Notes: a model not told the origin generated them from the letters alone. Shown: positions 7,572 through 15,004, counted from the first letter of the stretch. The stretch is DNA of 16,661 nucleotides from an uncultured Collinsella sp. (GCA_902494545.1 CABUTP010000013.1:1-16661); one strand, 5' to 3'. Translations and numbers: made by a program.

Positions 7572-7604
7572 AATGTGACAAAGGGGCCGTCCCTTTGTCA
7601 CATT
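7572..7604. repeat. 33-bp palindrome, copy 2 (right of the ATPase)
   Basis: AATGTGACAAAGGG at 7572-7585 pairs perfectly with CCCTTTGTCACATT at 7591-7604 (14 bp) around GCCGT. It is the mirror-image partner of the palindrome at 6024-6056, judged by the asymmetric loop. It also lies just downstream of the stop of the minus-strand small Cys-rich gene and could help end that transcript. Confidence 0.8.
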
Positions 7605-7612
7605 GCGCTCAA

Positions 7613-7942
7613 CTACTCGTCGACGATTTCGGCGAGCCAGACGTTCAGCGTATCGACTTCGGGGCAGCAGAACTTTGCCGTGCCGGGCTCGTTGCCAGGC
7701 ACGGTCCCGCCATAGCGCAGGATATCGATATAGGGAAAGCCCACATGGCAGGCCATGGCGCACATCTTGCCGCGGTCTCGGTCGAAGTCAAAAACGTCGC
7801 CCGGCTTGTGACCATGGCGGCAGCGGCACGCACCCAGCTGGTCCACGCAGCTCACGCGGATACGCGGACGCTTGCCACGCGGCGCGCCGAGCGGCTTGTT
7901 TTCGCTCGCGGGCTTGACGCCGCCCTCGCCAGCATTACTCAT
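7613..7942 (-). CDS. TIGR04076-like small Cys-rich protein
   Basis: Small soluble protein of 109 aa. After a variable, basic N-terminus of about 28 residues it shows RIRVSCV, HKPGDVFDF, KMCAMACHVGFPYIDILRYGG and KFCCPEVDTLNVWLAEI. This order of strand, GHxxGD, C, proline-rich centre and CxxD resembles the TIGR04076 family, whose function is unknown; the several conserved cysteines suggest metal binding (inference). ATG 7942 overlaps the stop of the preceding kinase gene as ATGAGTAA, so translation is probably coupled. A TTG two codons upstream is possible but less likely. The downstream palindrome at 7572-7604 is 8 bp past its stop. Confidence 0.75.
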   Translation of the reverse strand: MSNAGEGGVKPASENKPLGAPRGKRPRIRVSCVDQLGACRCRHGHKPGDVFDFDRDRGKMCAMACHVGFPYIDILRYGGTVPGNEPGTAKFCCPEVDTLNVWLAEIVDE

Positions 7943-8759
7943 GGTCAATCACATCCAGGCAGGCCTCGATGGGAAGGCCGGCGGACTTATCCTCCTGGTC
8001 GGCATTGCGCTCGATAAGCTCCGCTACCACGCGCATGGCATCGCTCGTCGCGCGCTGCAGGCTCCACCCGGCCATAACGCGGCCGACGAGCACCGCCGAG
8101 AACGTGTCGCCCGTGCCCGGGAAGTAGACCGGGATCAGGTCGAAGGGAATCGTGAAGTACTCCCCCGCCATGTGGTCGTAACCGATAACGGCGTTCGTGC
8201 CGTCGACCACAGCGCTCGTAATGACCACCGACTTGGCGCCCAGCGCGCGCATGGCGTCCACAAGGACGCGGGCCTCGTCGGGCGTGATTTGCTCGGCAAT
8301 AGGCGTATCGGTGAGCAGACAGGCCTCGGTGTAGTTAGGCACCGCGTAGTCGGCGCACTCGAGCAGGTGCCTCATGAGACCGATCGTGGACTCGGGCACG
8401 CCGGCGTAGAGCTTGCCGTTGTCGCCCATGATGGGGTCGACGAACACCTTGGTGCCCTTTTGCGCGCGACGGTGGCAAAAGTCCGAGATGATACGCGTCT
8501 CTTCCTCGGTCACGATAAAGCCGGTCGAGATAGCGTCGAACTCAAAGCCGAGCTCCTCCCAGATGGCAAGACTCTGACGCACGTACTCCGTGGTGTCGTG
8601 GATGTAGAACTTGGGGTAGTTGAGCGTATCGGAAACAAGGGCCGTCGGCAGGTTGTGGATGCGGTAGCCCATATGCGACAGCACCGGCAGCATGGCGGAA
8701 AGCGCGACCTTGCCGTAGCCGCACATATCGTTGATCAGCAGCAGCTGAGTGTTCTTCAT
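7935..8759 (-). CDS. pdxK: Pyridoxal/pyridoxamine kinase
   Basis: Cytosolic ribokinase-superfamily enzyme of 274 aa that phosphorylates B6 vitamers to the 5'-phosphate for PLP salvage. Motifs: N-terminal QLLLINDMCGYGKVALSAM, VDPIMGDNGKLY (107-118), NYTEACLLT, and the ATP/anion-hole motif PGTGDTFSA, with D218 as catalytic base. Family length is normal. ATG 8759 has AAGGGAG at 6 nt; an in-frame start at 8783 lacks a signal. The stop overlaps the start of the TIGR04076-like gene, so the two form a minus-strand operon. The choice between pdxK- and pdxY-type names is uncertain. Confidence 0.9.
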   Translation of the reverse strand: MKNTQLLLINDMCGYGKVALSAMLPVLSHMGYRIHNLPTALVSDTLNYPKFYIHDTTEYVRQSLAIWEELGFEFDAISTGFIVTEEETRIISDFCHRRAQKGTKVFVDPIMGDNGKLYAGVPESTIGLMRHLLECADYAVPNYTEACLLTDTPIAEQITPDEARVLVDAMRALGAKSVVITSAVVDGTNAVIGYDHMAGEYFTIPFDLIPVYFPGTGDTFSAVLVGRVMAGWSLQRATSDAMRVVAELIERNADQEDKSAGLPIEACLDVIDHE

Positions 8760-8870
8760 GAGGGTCTCCCTTGGTTCGGGCACGGCGCAGCAGCGCCACA
8801 GTGCGACTAAGTGTAGCGCAGTGCAATCTAAGTCTTGCCTTCGGATGTAAGACCAAGTTTGGGCGTAATT

Positions 8871-8970
8871 TTGTTCTTAGAGTTTTTCTGACGCTTCTTA
8901 TTGCAGAAACTTGGCCTTAGAAGGCGCTATAAAATTCTAAGAACAAGTTTTGGCTCAAATTTGTTCTTAG
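8871..8970 (+). promoter_or_regulatory. Fic promoter region with repeated CTAAGAACAA sites
   Basis: The 10-mer TTGTTCTTAG occurs at 8871-8880 and 8961-8970, and its complement CTAAGAACAA at 8937-8946. The last two form an inverted pair with 14 nt between. A TATAAA at 8928-8933 (poor -35) would place the transcript start near the middle copy. The third copy ends in the fic ribosome binding site (TTAGGA, 8 nt before ATG 8981). The pair could be a repressor operator or an RNA stem that hides the binding site. Confidence 0.6.
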
Positions 8971-8980
8971 GACACTAACG

Positions 8981-10153
8981 ATGCTCGCACCCATCACACC
9001 CGGACGACAGGGAAACGTCAGGCACAACCTTTCAGGAGCCCTCGCCTATGATTCGTTTAGACCCGCCAGTATGGATTCATTCTTTCCAATCAATTTATCC
9101 GCTGATTCCATGCGGCTTGTCTCCGATTGTCGCGCCATACTCGGCGAGGTTGAGGGCATGTCTCGCTTTGTTCCGAACATCGACATGTACCTTTCTATGT
9201 ACGTTCGCAAGGAAGCGCTCTTGTCCTCTCAAATCGAGGGTACGCAATGTACGTTCGATGATGTTCTTGACCCGTCAAACGAATCCAATGCGAGCCGGGA
9301 CCTAACCGACGTCGTCAACTACACTCGAGCGGTGCAGCAGGCGACCAAGCTCATGGAGGAACTGCCACTCTGTATGAGGCTGCTCAAATCCGTCCATGCC
9401 ACATTGCTTGGAAATGGCAGAGGCTCCGACAAGACGCCGGGCCAGTTCAGGACGACTCAGAACTGGGTCGGACCAAACGGCTGCACGCTCAATGAGGCCC
9501 CGTATGTCCCTCCCAACACGGAGGATATGAAGGAGGCACTTGGCGACCTCGAGCTTTTCATCAACGAGCGTGACGACATCGATCCGGTCATCAAGGCCGC
9601 TTTGGTGCACTACCAGTTTGAAACCACACACCCGTTCCTCGACGGCAACGGACGCCTCGGGCGTCTGCTCATCCTCCTTTCGCTCATACATGATGGGGCG
9701 CTCACCAAGCCGGTCATCTACCCCTCGTATGAACTCAAACGACACAGGAGCGAATACTACGATTGGCTTATGCGCGTAAGGCAGAGAGGCGATTTTGAGG
9801 GATGGGTTATGTTTTTCAGTACCTGCTTGCTTGCAAGCGCACGCGAGGCACGGGATTCGATGCGGAAGCTTGTCGACCTCCATTCGGAAACCGAAAGGCT
9901 GATTCGCGAAAAGGCGGGAAGGGCTACGACGAACGCCCTTATGCTACTCGACCTTCTCGAGGGCAATCCGATCGTCGACACCGCCTTTGTGTCTGAACGA
10001 ATGCAGATTAGCAGATCGAGCGCAAACAACCTTATATCCCAATTTACCGATTGGGGCATTCTTGTCCAACGCGATACGAGCAGGAAACGATACCGTACGT
10101 TTTCATATGAGCCATATCTCGCCATCCTCCGAACCGGCGACGAGCCGCTCTAA
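8981..10153 (+). CDS. Fic family AMP-transferase, class II, with C-terminal winged helix
   Basis: Cytosolic protein of 390 aa. Fic enzymes transfer AMP (or another nucleotide part) from NTPs to target proteins. The active-site motif is intact: H217-PFLDGNGRLGR. An N-terminal inhibitory helix motif (S/T)xxxE(G/N) is present as S82-SQI-E86-G87, as in class II Fic proteins that self-inhibit through that Glu. Residues about 305-385 form a winged helix-turn-helix (TAFVSERMQISRSSANNLIS...GILVQ), which suggests DNA binding and autoregulation. The start is ATG 8981 with AGGA at 8 nt. The gene stands alone, with no recognisable antitoxin, and has its own promoter region with repeated motifs upstream. 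Confidence 0.92.
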   Translation: MLAPITPGRQGNVRHNLSGALAYDSFRPASMDSFFPINLSADSMRLVSDCRAILGEVEGMSRFVPNIDMYLSMYVRKEALLSSQIEGTQCTFDDVLDPSNESNASRDLTDVVNYTRAVQQATKLMEELPLCMRLLKSVHATLLGNGRGSDKTPGQFRTTQNWVGPNGCTLNEAPYVPPNTEDMKEALGDLELFINERDDIDPVIKAALVHYQFETTHPFLDGNGRLGRLLILLSLIHDGALTKPVIYPSYELKRHRSEYYDWLMRVRQRGDFEGWVMFFSTCLLASAREARDSMRKLVDLHSETERLIREKAGRATTNALMLLDLLEGNPIVDTAFVSERMQISRSSANNLISQFTDWGILVQRDTSRKRYRTFSYEPYLAILRTGDEPL

Positions 10154-10166
10154 GTCCCGGAAAGCC

Positions 10167-10204
10167 AAGGGGGCGAAACCGGCAACTGCCAGTCTCGCCC
10201 CCTT
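10167..10204 (+). terminator. Terminator-like hairpin after fic
   Basis: AAGGGGGCGA (10167-10176) pairs perfectly with TCGCCCCCTT (10195-10204), 13 bp past the fic stop. There is no T-run beyond the last TT, so termination strength is uncertain. It separates fic from the MarR operon promoter. Confidence 0.6.
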
Positions 10205-10316
10205 AATGAACCTATCGGAAACTCCGGGATACGCCGTGGCCCGCTGAATCTACGCTGCAAAGACTGTCCAAGATTCCCCTGGCACCGGCATCCCAGCACT
10301 GCCACAAAATCGATTC

Positions 10317-10383
10317 GGTACCTTGACAATCAGTTAGGTACCTCTAGAATCACTTAGGTACAAAACAATTCCACTACCTAACT
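10317..10383 (+). promoter_or_regulatory. Phased operator array around the MarR operon promoter
   Basis: GGTAC(C) cores recur at 10317, 10337 and 10357, exactly 20 bp apart. The latter two are within AGTTAGGTA (10332-10340) and ACTTAGGTA (10352-10360). An inverted copy TACCTAACT lies at 10375-10383. The sites flank and lie between the -35 and -10 boxes, as expected for self-repression by the downstream MarR protein (inference). Confidence 0.65.
10323..10350 (+). promoter_or_regulatory. Sigma70-type promoter of the MarR-ABC operon
   Basis: TTGACA (10323-10328) and TAGAAT (10345-10350) are separated by 16 bp. The -35 is a perfect consensus and the -10 differs at one base. The expected start near 10357 falls in the third GGTAC site, and the ATG follows at 10407. 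It is the strongest promoter match in the window. Confidence 0.8.
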
Positions 10384-10406
10384 AAAGAAAGGAGCGAAGC
10401 TTAGAT

Positions 10407-10910
10407 ATGTGTGTTGAACCACACGCCCATCCGCACGAACCCGGCGACGACCCCTCGCAGCCGGCAGAGGAGCCCGAGACTCAGTCCAAGGAGGACCGTC
10501 TCGCCAAGAGAATCCTCCATGGGCTGGGGTTTTGCGGCCATTACATGCATTTTCACGGCGGCGGCATATCCGGCAAGGCGCCCATCGTCTGCCTGCTCGC
10601 CAAGCAGCCTACCGGCGAGCTGTCCCAACAGGAACTCGGCATGCACTTCGACCTCAAGCCGGGGTCTCTTTCCGAGATTCTGTCCAAGCTCGAAATGGGC
10701 GGCCTCATTGAACGCAACCGCAATCCCAAAGACCGCCGGCAGCTCACCATACGCCTAACCGAAGCGGGATGGGAAAAGGCCCGTGTTGAGCAGGCGGCCC
10801 GCATCCGCTTTAGAGAACGGGCCTTTAGCGCGCTCACCCATGACGAGCGCGAGGACCTCGCCGAAATGCTCGATAAAATCCGCGTAACCTGGGAGGAACT
10901 GGATGATTAA
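10407..10910 (+). CDS. MarR family regulator of the ABC exporter operon
   Basis: DNA-binding repressor-type protein of 167 aa. The winged helix spans about residues 60-125 (LSQQELGMHFDLKPGSLSEI, LEMGGLIERNRNPKDRRQ, LTIRLTEAG), including the DRRQ wing typical of MarR. The N-terminal 30 residues are acidic and His-rich (HAHPH), followed by GFCGHYMHFHGGG, an unusual cluster of Cys and His that could bind a metal; this is speculative. ATG 10407 has AAGGAG 12 nt upstream. The stop overlaps the ATG of the next ABC gene (ATGATTAA), so the three genes are one operon. It probably represses its own promoter and is released by a transporter substrate. Confidence 0.9.
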   Translation: MCVEPHAHPHEPGDDPSQPAEEPETQSKEDRLAKRILHGLGFCGHYMHFHGGGISGKAPIVCLLAKQPTGELSQQELGMHFDLKPGSLSEILSKLEMGGLIERNRNPKDRRQLTIRLTEAGWEKARVEQAARIRFRERAFSALTHDEREDLAEMLDKIRVTWEELDD

Positions 10911-12717
10911 AACCCTCATGGGCAGCATCCGCGACTATATGAAAGTCACCGTTGCCACGCCGTTGCTCGTGCTTGGTGAGGTGCTCTGCGAGATGCTGAT
11001 TCCATTTATCACCGCCAACCTGATCGACGCCATCAAAGACGGTGCCACCGTAGCCGAGATGCTTCCCACCGCAGGCTTTTTGGTGCTCATCGCGCTAACA
11101 TCCCTTGCTTTTGGCGCCGCCGCGGGCGTCACCTGCAGCCATGCCAGCTGTGGCTTTGCCAAGAACCTGCGTCACGACCTGTTCTACAAGATCCAGACGT
11201 TCAGCTTTGCCAACATCGATGAGTTCTCGAGCTCCTCGCTCGTCACGCGCCTGACCACCGACATCAATAACGTTCAGCAGGCCTTTATGATGATCATCCG
11301 TATCGCCGTGCGCGCGCCGTTGGTATTGATCTTCGCCTTTACCATGGCATTTATCATGGGCGGCAGCGTCGCCATGGTCTACCTGGTCATCATTCCGCTG
11401 CTGGGCTTTGGACTGTTCTTTATCATCTTTAAGGTACGCCCCATCTTCTCGCGCGTGTTCCACAAGTACGACGCCCTTAACGAGTCCGTCGAGGAAAACG
11501 TCACCGGCATGCGCGTGGTCAAGAGCTATGTGCGCGAAGACTTTGAGAAGGAGAAGTTCGCGACCGCCGCACGCGACGTCCAGATGGACTTCACCCGCGC
11601 CGAGAAGCTGCTCGCCTTTAACAACCCCATGATGAACATCTGCGTCAACGGCGCGTTTGTCGTCATCATCTACCTGGGCTCCAAGCTCATCATCACGAGC
11701 CAGGGCACGCTGTTCGACGTGGGCCAGCTCTCCTCGATCTTTACCTATGGTTTCCAGATCCTTATGAGCCTGATGCAGCTGTCGATGATCTTTGTCATGG
11801 TGACCATGGCCGACGAATCGGCACACCGCATTACCGAGGTGCTGGCCGCCGAGCCCACGATCGCCAATCCCGCCGAGCCCGTGCTCGAGGTTGCCGACGG
11901 TTCCATCGACTTTGACCACGTGAGCTTTAAGTACTCCGCGCATGCGAAGCGCCAGGCGCTCGACGATATCGACCTGCACATTAAGAGCGGCGAGACCATC
12001 GGCATCATCGGCGGCACCGGCTCGGCCAAGTCCACGCTTGTGAACCTCATCGCCCGCCTGTACGACGCCACCGAGGGCACCGTGCGCGTGGGCGGCACGG
12101 ACGTGCGCGACTACGACTTGGACGCCCTGCGCCACCAGGTCGCCATGGTGCTGCAGAAAAACGTGCTGTTTAGCGGCACCATCGCCGAGAACCTGCGCTG
12201 GGGCGACCCGAACGCCACCGACGAGGAAGTCCGCGAGGCGGCACATCTGGCCTGCGCCGACGAATTTGTCGACGGCTTCCCCAAGGGCTACGACACCTGG
12301 ATTGAGCAGGGCGGCTCCAACGTCTCCGGCGGCCAGAAGCAGCGCCTGTGCATCGCGCGTGCTCTGCTGCGTCGCCCCAAGATCTTGATTCTGGACGACT
12401 CCACCAGCGCCGTCGACACCAAGACCGACGCCAAGATCCGCGCAGGGTTGGCAAGCTATCTGCCCAACACGACCAAACTCATCATCGCCCAGCGCATTAG
12501 CTCCGTGCAGGACGCAGACCGCATCATCGTCATGGAGGGTGGCCGTATCGCGCAGATCGGCAACCACGACGAGCTGCTCAAGACGAGCGAGATCTACCGC
12601 GAGACCTTTACCTCGCAAAACAAGATGTCTGCCGAGGGCGAAGGGGCCGTCGAGGCCGGCACCGAGGCATCCGCAACGCAAGCTCAGACCCAGGAAGGAG
12701 GCGAGGCACATGAGTAA
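10903..12717 (+). CDS. ABC exporter half-transporter, degenerate NBD subunit
   Basis: Inner-membrane TMD-NBD protein of 604 aa with six membrane helices (about 1-310) and an ATPase domain (about 335-575). Walker A is GGTGSAKST (370-378), with Ala instead of Gly before the Lys. The signature VSGGQ (474-478) is normal. Walker B ends in D498-D499, so the catalytic Glu is replaced by Asp. The H-loop His is Gln (IIAQRISS, Q530). These are marks of the degenerate subunit in heterodimeric exporters such as TM287/288, BmrCD and LmrCD. A low-complexity acidic tail follows. GGAGG lies 6 nt before ATG 10903. The 3' end overlaps the partner gene as ATGAGTAA. The substrate is not predictable; a drug or lipid-like compound is usual for such pairs. 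Confidence 0.93.
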   Translation: MIKTLMGSIRDYMKVTVATPLLVLGEVLCEMLIPFITANLIDAIKDGATVAEMLPTAGFLVLIALTSLAFGAAAGVTCSHASCGFAKNLRHDLFYKIQTFSFANIDEFSSSSLVTRLTTDINNVQQAFMMIIRIAVRAPLVLIFAFTMAFIMGGSVAMVYLVIIPLLGFGLFFIIFKVRPIFSRVFHKYDALNESVEENVTGMRVVKSYVREDFEKEKFATAARDVQMDFTRAEKLLAFNNPMMNICVNGAFVVIIYLGSKLIITSQGTLFDVGQLSSIFTYGFQILMSLMQLSMIFVMVTMADESAHRITEVLAAEPTIANPAEPVLEVADGSIDFDHVSFKYSAHAKRQALDDIDLHIKSGETIGIIGGTGSAKSTLVNLIARLYDATEGTVRVGGTDVRDYDLDALRHQVAMVLQKNVLFSGTIAENLRWGDPNATDEEVREAAHLACADEFVDGFPKGYDTWIEQGGSNVSGGQKQRLCIARALLRRPKILILDDSTSAVDTKTDAKIRAGLASYLPNTTKLIIAQRISSVQDADRIIVMEGGRIAQIGNHDELLKTSEIYRETFTSQNKMSAEGEGAVEAGTEASATQAQTQEGGEAHE

Positions 12718-14629
12718 GGCAACGACCGCCGAGCGCGCGCTCAACCGCAAGGGCGGCACCATGTCGCGCCTCATCAAGACGCTCTTTGGCTTCTACCCCG
12801 TGCTTTTGCCCCTCGTCGTCGTCGGCGTGGTGCTCTGCGCCATCATCAACTCCATCGGCGCGACCTTCCTTCAGAGCGCCCTGCAGATTATTAGCGAATC
12901 GTGGCAGTCGGGCGATTGGGAAGCTGCACAGCCCAAGATCGCACAGCTCGTGACCACCCTCGCCTGCATCTACGGCATCGGCATCCTGTCCTCGCTGTTC
13001 TGGAACCGCGCCATGGCCATCGTCACGCAGGGCTCGCTCGAGAAGCTGCGCGAGAAGATGTTCAACCGCATGCAGGACCTGCCGATTCGCTACTTCGACA
13101 CGCACCAGCGCGGCGACATCATGAGCCACTACACTAACGACATCGACACGCTGCGCCAGATGATCAGCCAGTCGCTGCCCAACCTGCTCATGACGACCAT
13201 CGTCATCGTCACGGTGTTCTTTATCATGCTGTACTACAGCGTTTGGATGTGCCTGGTCATTGTGGCAGGCGTCGCCTTTATGACCTTTATGACCAAGCTG
13301 CTCGGCTCCAACTCCGCGCGTTTCTTTATTGCACAGCAGACCGAGCTCGGCGTGGTCGAGGGCCATATCGAGGAAGTCATGAATGGCCAGAAGGTCGTCA
13401 AGGCATTCTGCCACGAGTCTGCCGCCGAGGCCGATTTTGACGAGCGCAACGAAAAGCTCTTCGAGGTCTCGCAGAAGGCCAACATGTACGCCAACATCCT
13501 CATGCCCATCCTTATGAATCTGGGCAACCTGCTCTACGTGCTAGTCGCACTGGCAGGCGGCATTTTTCTGGCGCTGGGCGTGCCCAACCTGAGCATCTCG
13601 GGCATGGCACTGTCCATCGCCGTCGTGGTGCCGTTCCTCAACATGACCAAGCAGTTCTGCGGACAGATCGGCCAGATCTCGCAGCAGATCAACGCCGTGG
13701 TCATGGGCCTCGCCGGCGCCGACCGCATCTTTGAGCTCATCGACGAGAAGCCCGAGGCCGACGAAGGCTATGTGACGCTCGTCAACGCGCAGGTGAACCC
13801 CGATACCTGGCAGCTCGAGGAGGCCGACCACCACACCGGCATGTGGGCGTGGAAACATCCGCACCGCGCAACCGGCGAGATCGAGTACGTGCCGCTGCGC
13901 GGCGACCTGGTCATGGACAACGTCGACTTTGGCTACACGCCCGACCACGAGGTGTTGCACGGCGTGTCCGTGTTTGCCAAGCCGGGCCAGAAGGTCGCGT
14001 TTGTCGGCGCCACCGGTGCCGGTAAGACGACCATCACCAACCTCATCAACCGCTTCTATGACATCGCTGACGGCAAGATTCGCTACGACGGCATCAACGT
14101 CAACAAGATCCGCAAGGCCGATCTGCGCCGCTCGCTGGGCGTCGTGCTGCAGGACGTGAACCTGTTCACCGGCACCGTGATGGATAACATCCGCTACGGC
14201 AACCTGGACGCTACCGACGAGGAGTGCATCGCGGCGGCCAAGCTCGCGGGCGCGGACGACTTTATCACCCGCCTGCCCGACGGCTACGACACCATGCTCA
14301 CCGGCAACGGCGCACAGCTGTCGCAGGGCCAGCGCCAGCTGATCTCGATCGCACGCGCCGCCGTCGCCGATCCGCCGGCGATGATTCTAGACGAGGCCAC
14401 GTCGAGCATTGACACCCGCACCGAGGCCATCGTGCAGGCAGGCATGGATAAGCTCATGGAAGGTCGCACGACGTTTGTCATCGCGCACCGCCTGTCCACT
14501 GTACGCAACTCCGACGCGATCATCTGCCTGGACCACGGCCGCATCATCGAGCGCGGCAACCACGACGAGCTGATCGCCAAGCGCGGGTATTACTACCAGC
14601 TCTATACCGGAGCGTTTGAGCTGGAGTAG
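12710..14629 (+). CDS. ABC exporter half-transporter, catalytic NBD subunit
   Basis: Partner of the preceding gene, 639 aa, TMD then NBD. Walker A GATGAGKTT (433-441) is canonical. The signature is LSQGQ (537-541), with Gln instead of the usual first Gly. Walker B ILDE has E562, and the H-loop has H593 (IAHRLST). It therefore supplies the catalytic Glu and His that the partner lacks. Between TMD and NBD (about 345-400) is an extra segment with HHTGMWAWKHPHR, rich in Trp and His, which lengthens the linker. The start is ATG 12710 with GGAAGGAGG upstream, overlapping the previous stop; the longer open frame upstream lies inside the partner gene and is rejected. The operon ends in a strong terminator. 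Confidence 0.94.
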   Translation: MSKATTAERALNRKGGTMSRLIKTLFGFYPVLLPLVVVGVVLCAIINSIGATFLQSALQIISESWQSGDWEAAQPKIAQLVTTLACIYGIGILSSLFWNRAMAIVTQGSLEKLREKMFNRMQDLPIRYFDTHQRGDIMSHYTNDIDTLRQMISQSLPNLLMTTIVIVTVFFIMLYYSVWMCLVIVAGVAFMTFMTKLLGSNSARFFIAQQTELGVVEGHIEEVMNGQKVVKAFCHESAAEADFDERNEKLFEVSQKANMYANILMPILMNLGNLLYVLVALAGGIFLALGVPNLSISGMALSIAVVVPFLNMTKQFCGQIGQISQQINAVVMGLAGADRIFELIDEKPEADEGYVTLVNAQVNPDTWQLEEADHHTGMWAWKHPHRATGEIEYVPLRGDLVMDNVDFGYTPDHEVLHGVSVFAKPGQKVAFVGATGAGKTTITNLINRFYDIADGKIRYDGINVNKIRKADLRRSLGVVLQDVNLFTGTVMDNIRYGNLDATDEECIAAAKLAGADDFITRLPDGYDTMLTGNGAQLSQGQRQLISIARAAVADPPAMILDEATSSIDTRTEAIVQAGMDKLMEGRTTFVIAHRLSTVRNSDAIICLDHGRIIERGNHDELIAKRGYYYQLYTGAFELE

Positions 14630-14661
14630 ATCTGGCAACCCGGAACTACGCCGCAACGCAT

Positions 14662-14699
14662 AAGCCCCCGCAGTTCATATGAGCTGTGGGGGCTTTTTT
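14662..14699 (+). terminator. Intrinsic terminator of the MarR-ABC operon
   Basis: AAGCCCCCGCAG (14662-14673) pairs with CTGTGGGGGCTT (14684-14695) with one G-T pair; the inner TTCATATGAG is itself nearly palindromic. It is followed by six T (14694-14699). A textbook rho-independent terminator 33 bp after the stop codon. Confidence 0.94.
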
Positions 14700-14708
14700 C
14701 ATGCCGGC

Positions 14709-14880
14709 CGGAAACCGTATCCCACTTTTCGGACCCAGAATGGGATGCCGTTTCCCGCTGGACCCCCTCCGGGAAACGGCATCCCATTTCAAGGGGGTAA
14801 ACCGGGATGTAGTTTCCCCTAACGGCACCTTTGGGAAGCCGCATCCCACTCTAGACGCACAAAACGGGATGAGCTTTCCC
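14709..14880. repeat. Array of six 16-bp units in alternating orientation
   Basis: The consensus unit is TGGGATGCCGTTTCCC. Forward copies are at 14741-14756, 14803-14818 and 14865-14880; reverse copies are at 14709-14724, 14771-14786 and 14833-14848. Start spacings are 32, 30, 32, 30, 32, so same-direction copies repeat every 62 bp. Unique spacers are 14 nt inside each forward-reverse pair and 16 nt between pairs. The second and third units form a perfect 16-bp stem; the fourth and fifth match at 12 of 16. This fills most of the 441-bp gene-free gap 14630-15070. Function unknown. Confidence 0.9.
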
Positions 14881-14976
14881 ATGGTGATCCAAGACCAGAA
14901 GCATGTCCGATAGCGCAGCCAGGCCAAGAACAACAAGGCAAGCGTCACGCCAATTTGAACGAGCGTCTACTGCAGT

Positions 14977-15004
14977 TTGAGGCTGTTGGCCCATATGGTA
15001 GAGT
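14977..15004 (+). promoter_or_regulatory. Candidate promoter of the GGDEF gene
   Basis: TTGAGG (14977-14982) and TAGAGT (14999-15004) have 16 bp between them, each matching consensus at 4 of 6. The start codon is at 15071. No better pair was seen in the rest of the gap (14881-15070), which otherwise shows no structure I recognise. Confidence 0.4.

Noticed and set aside
7872..8810. 312-codon plus-strand frame over the pyridoxal kinase
   Set aside because: It is the complement of a clear ribokinase-family gene; its composition is His/Arg/Asp-rich as in other shadows.
8826..8855. Hairpin GTCTT/AAGAC upstream of fic
   Set aside because: The stem is only five base pairs with no T-run and is not clearly better than chance.
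11095..12777. 560-codon minus-strand frame over the first ABC gene
   Set aside because: It is antisense to a complete ABC transporter; its protein is low complexity with many Asp, His and Gly and has no domain.
14709..14880. CRISPR array
   Set aside because: Units alternate in orientation, are only 16 bp, vary between copies, and spacers are 14 or 16 nt. No cas gene is near.
14602..14948. Small reading frames on both strands across the alternating array
   Set aside because: Their periodic peptides (such as MGCRFP and KWDTVS) simply translate the DNA repeat, with units read in both directions. There is no ribosome binding site, and one frame overlaps the terminator.
14900..14960. Hydrophobic minus-strand peptide (IGVTLALLFLAWLRYRT)
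   Set aside because: It looks like a membrane helix, but the frame has a stop shortly upstream and continues only into the repeat array. It may be a gene remnant, but the evidence is too thin.
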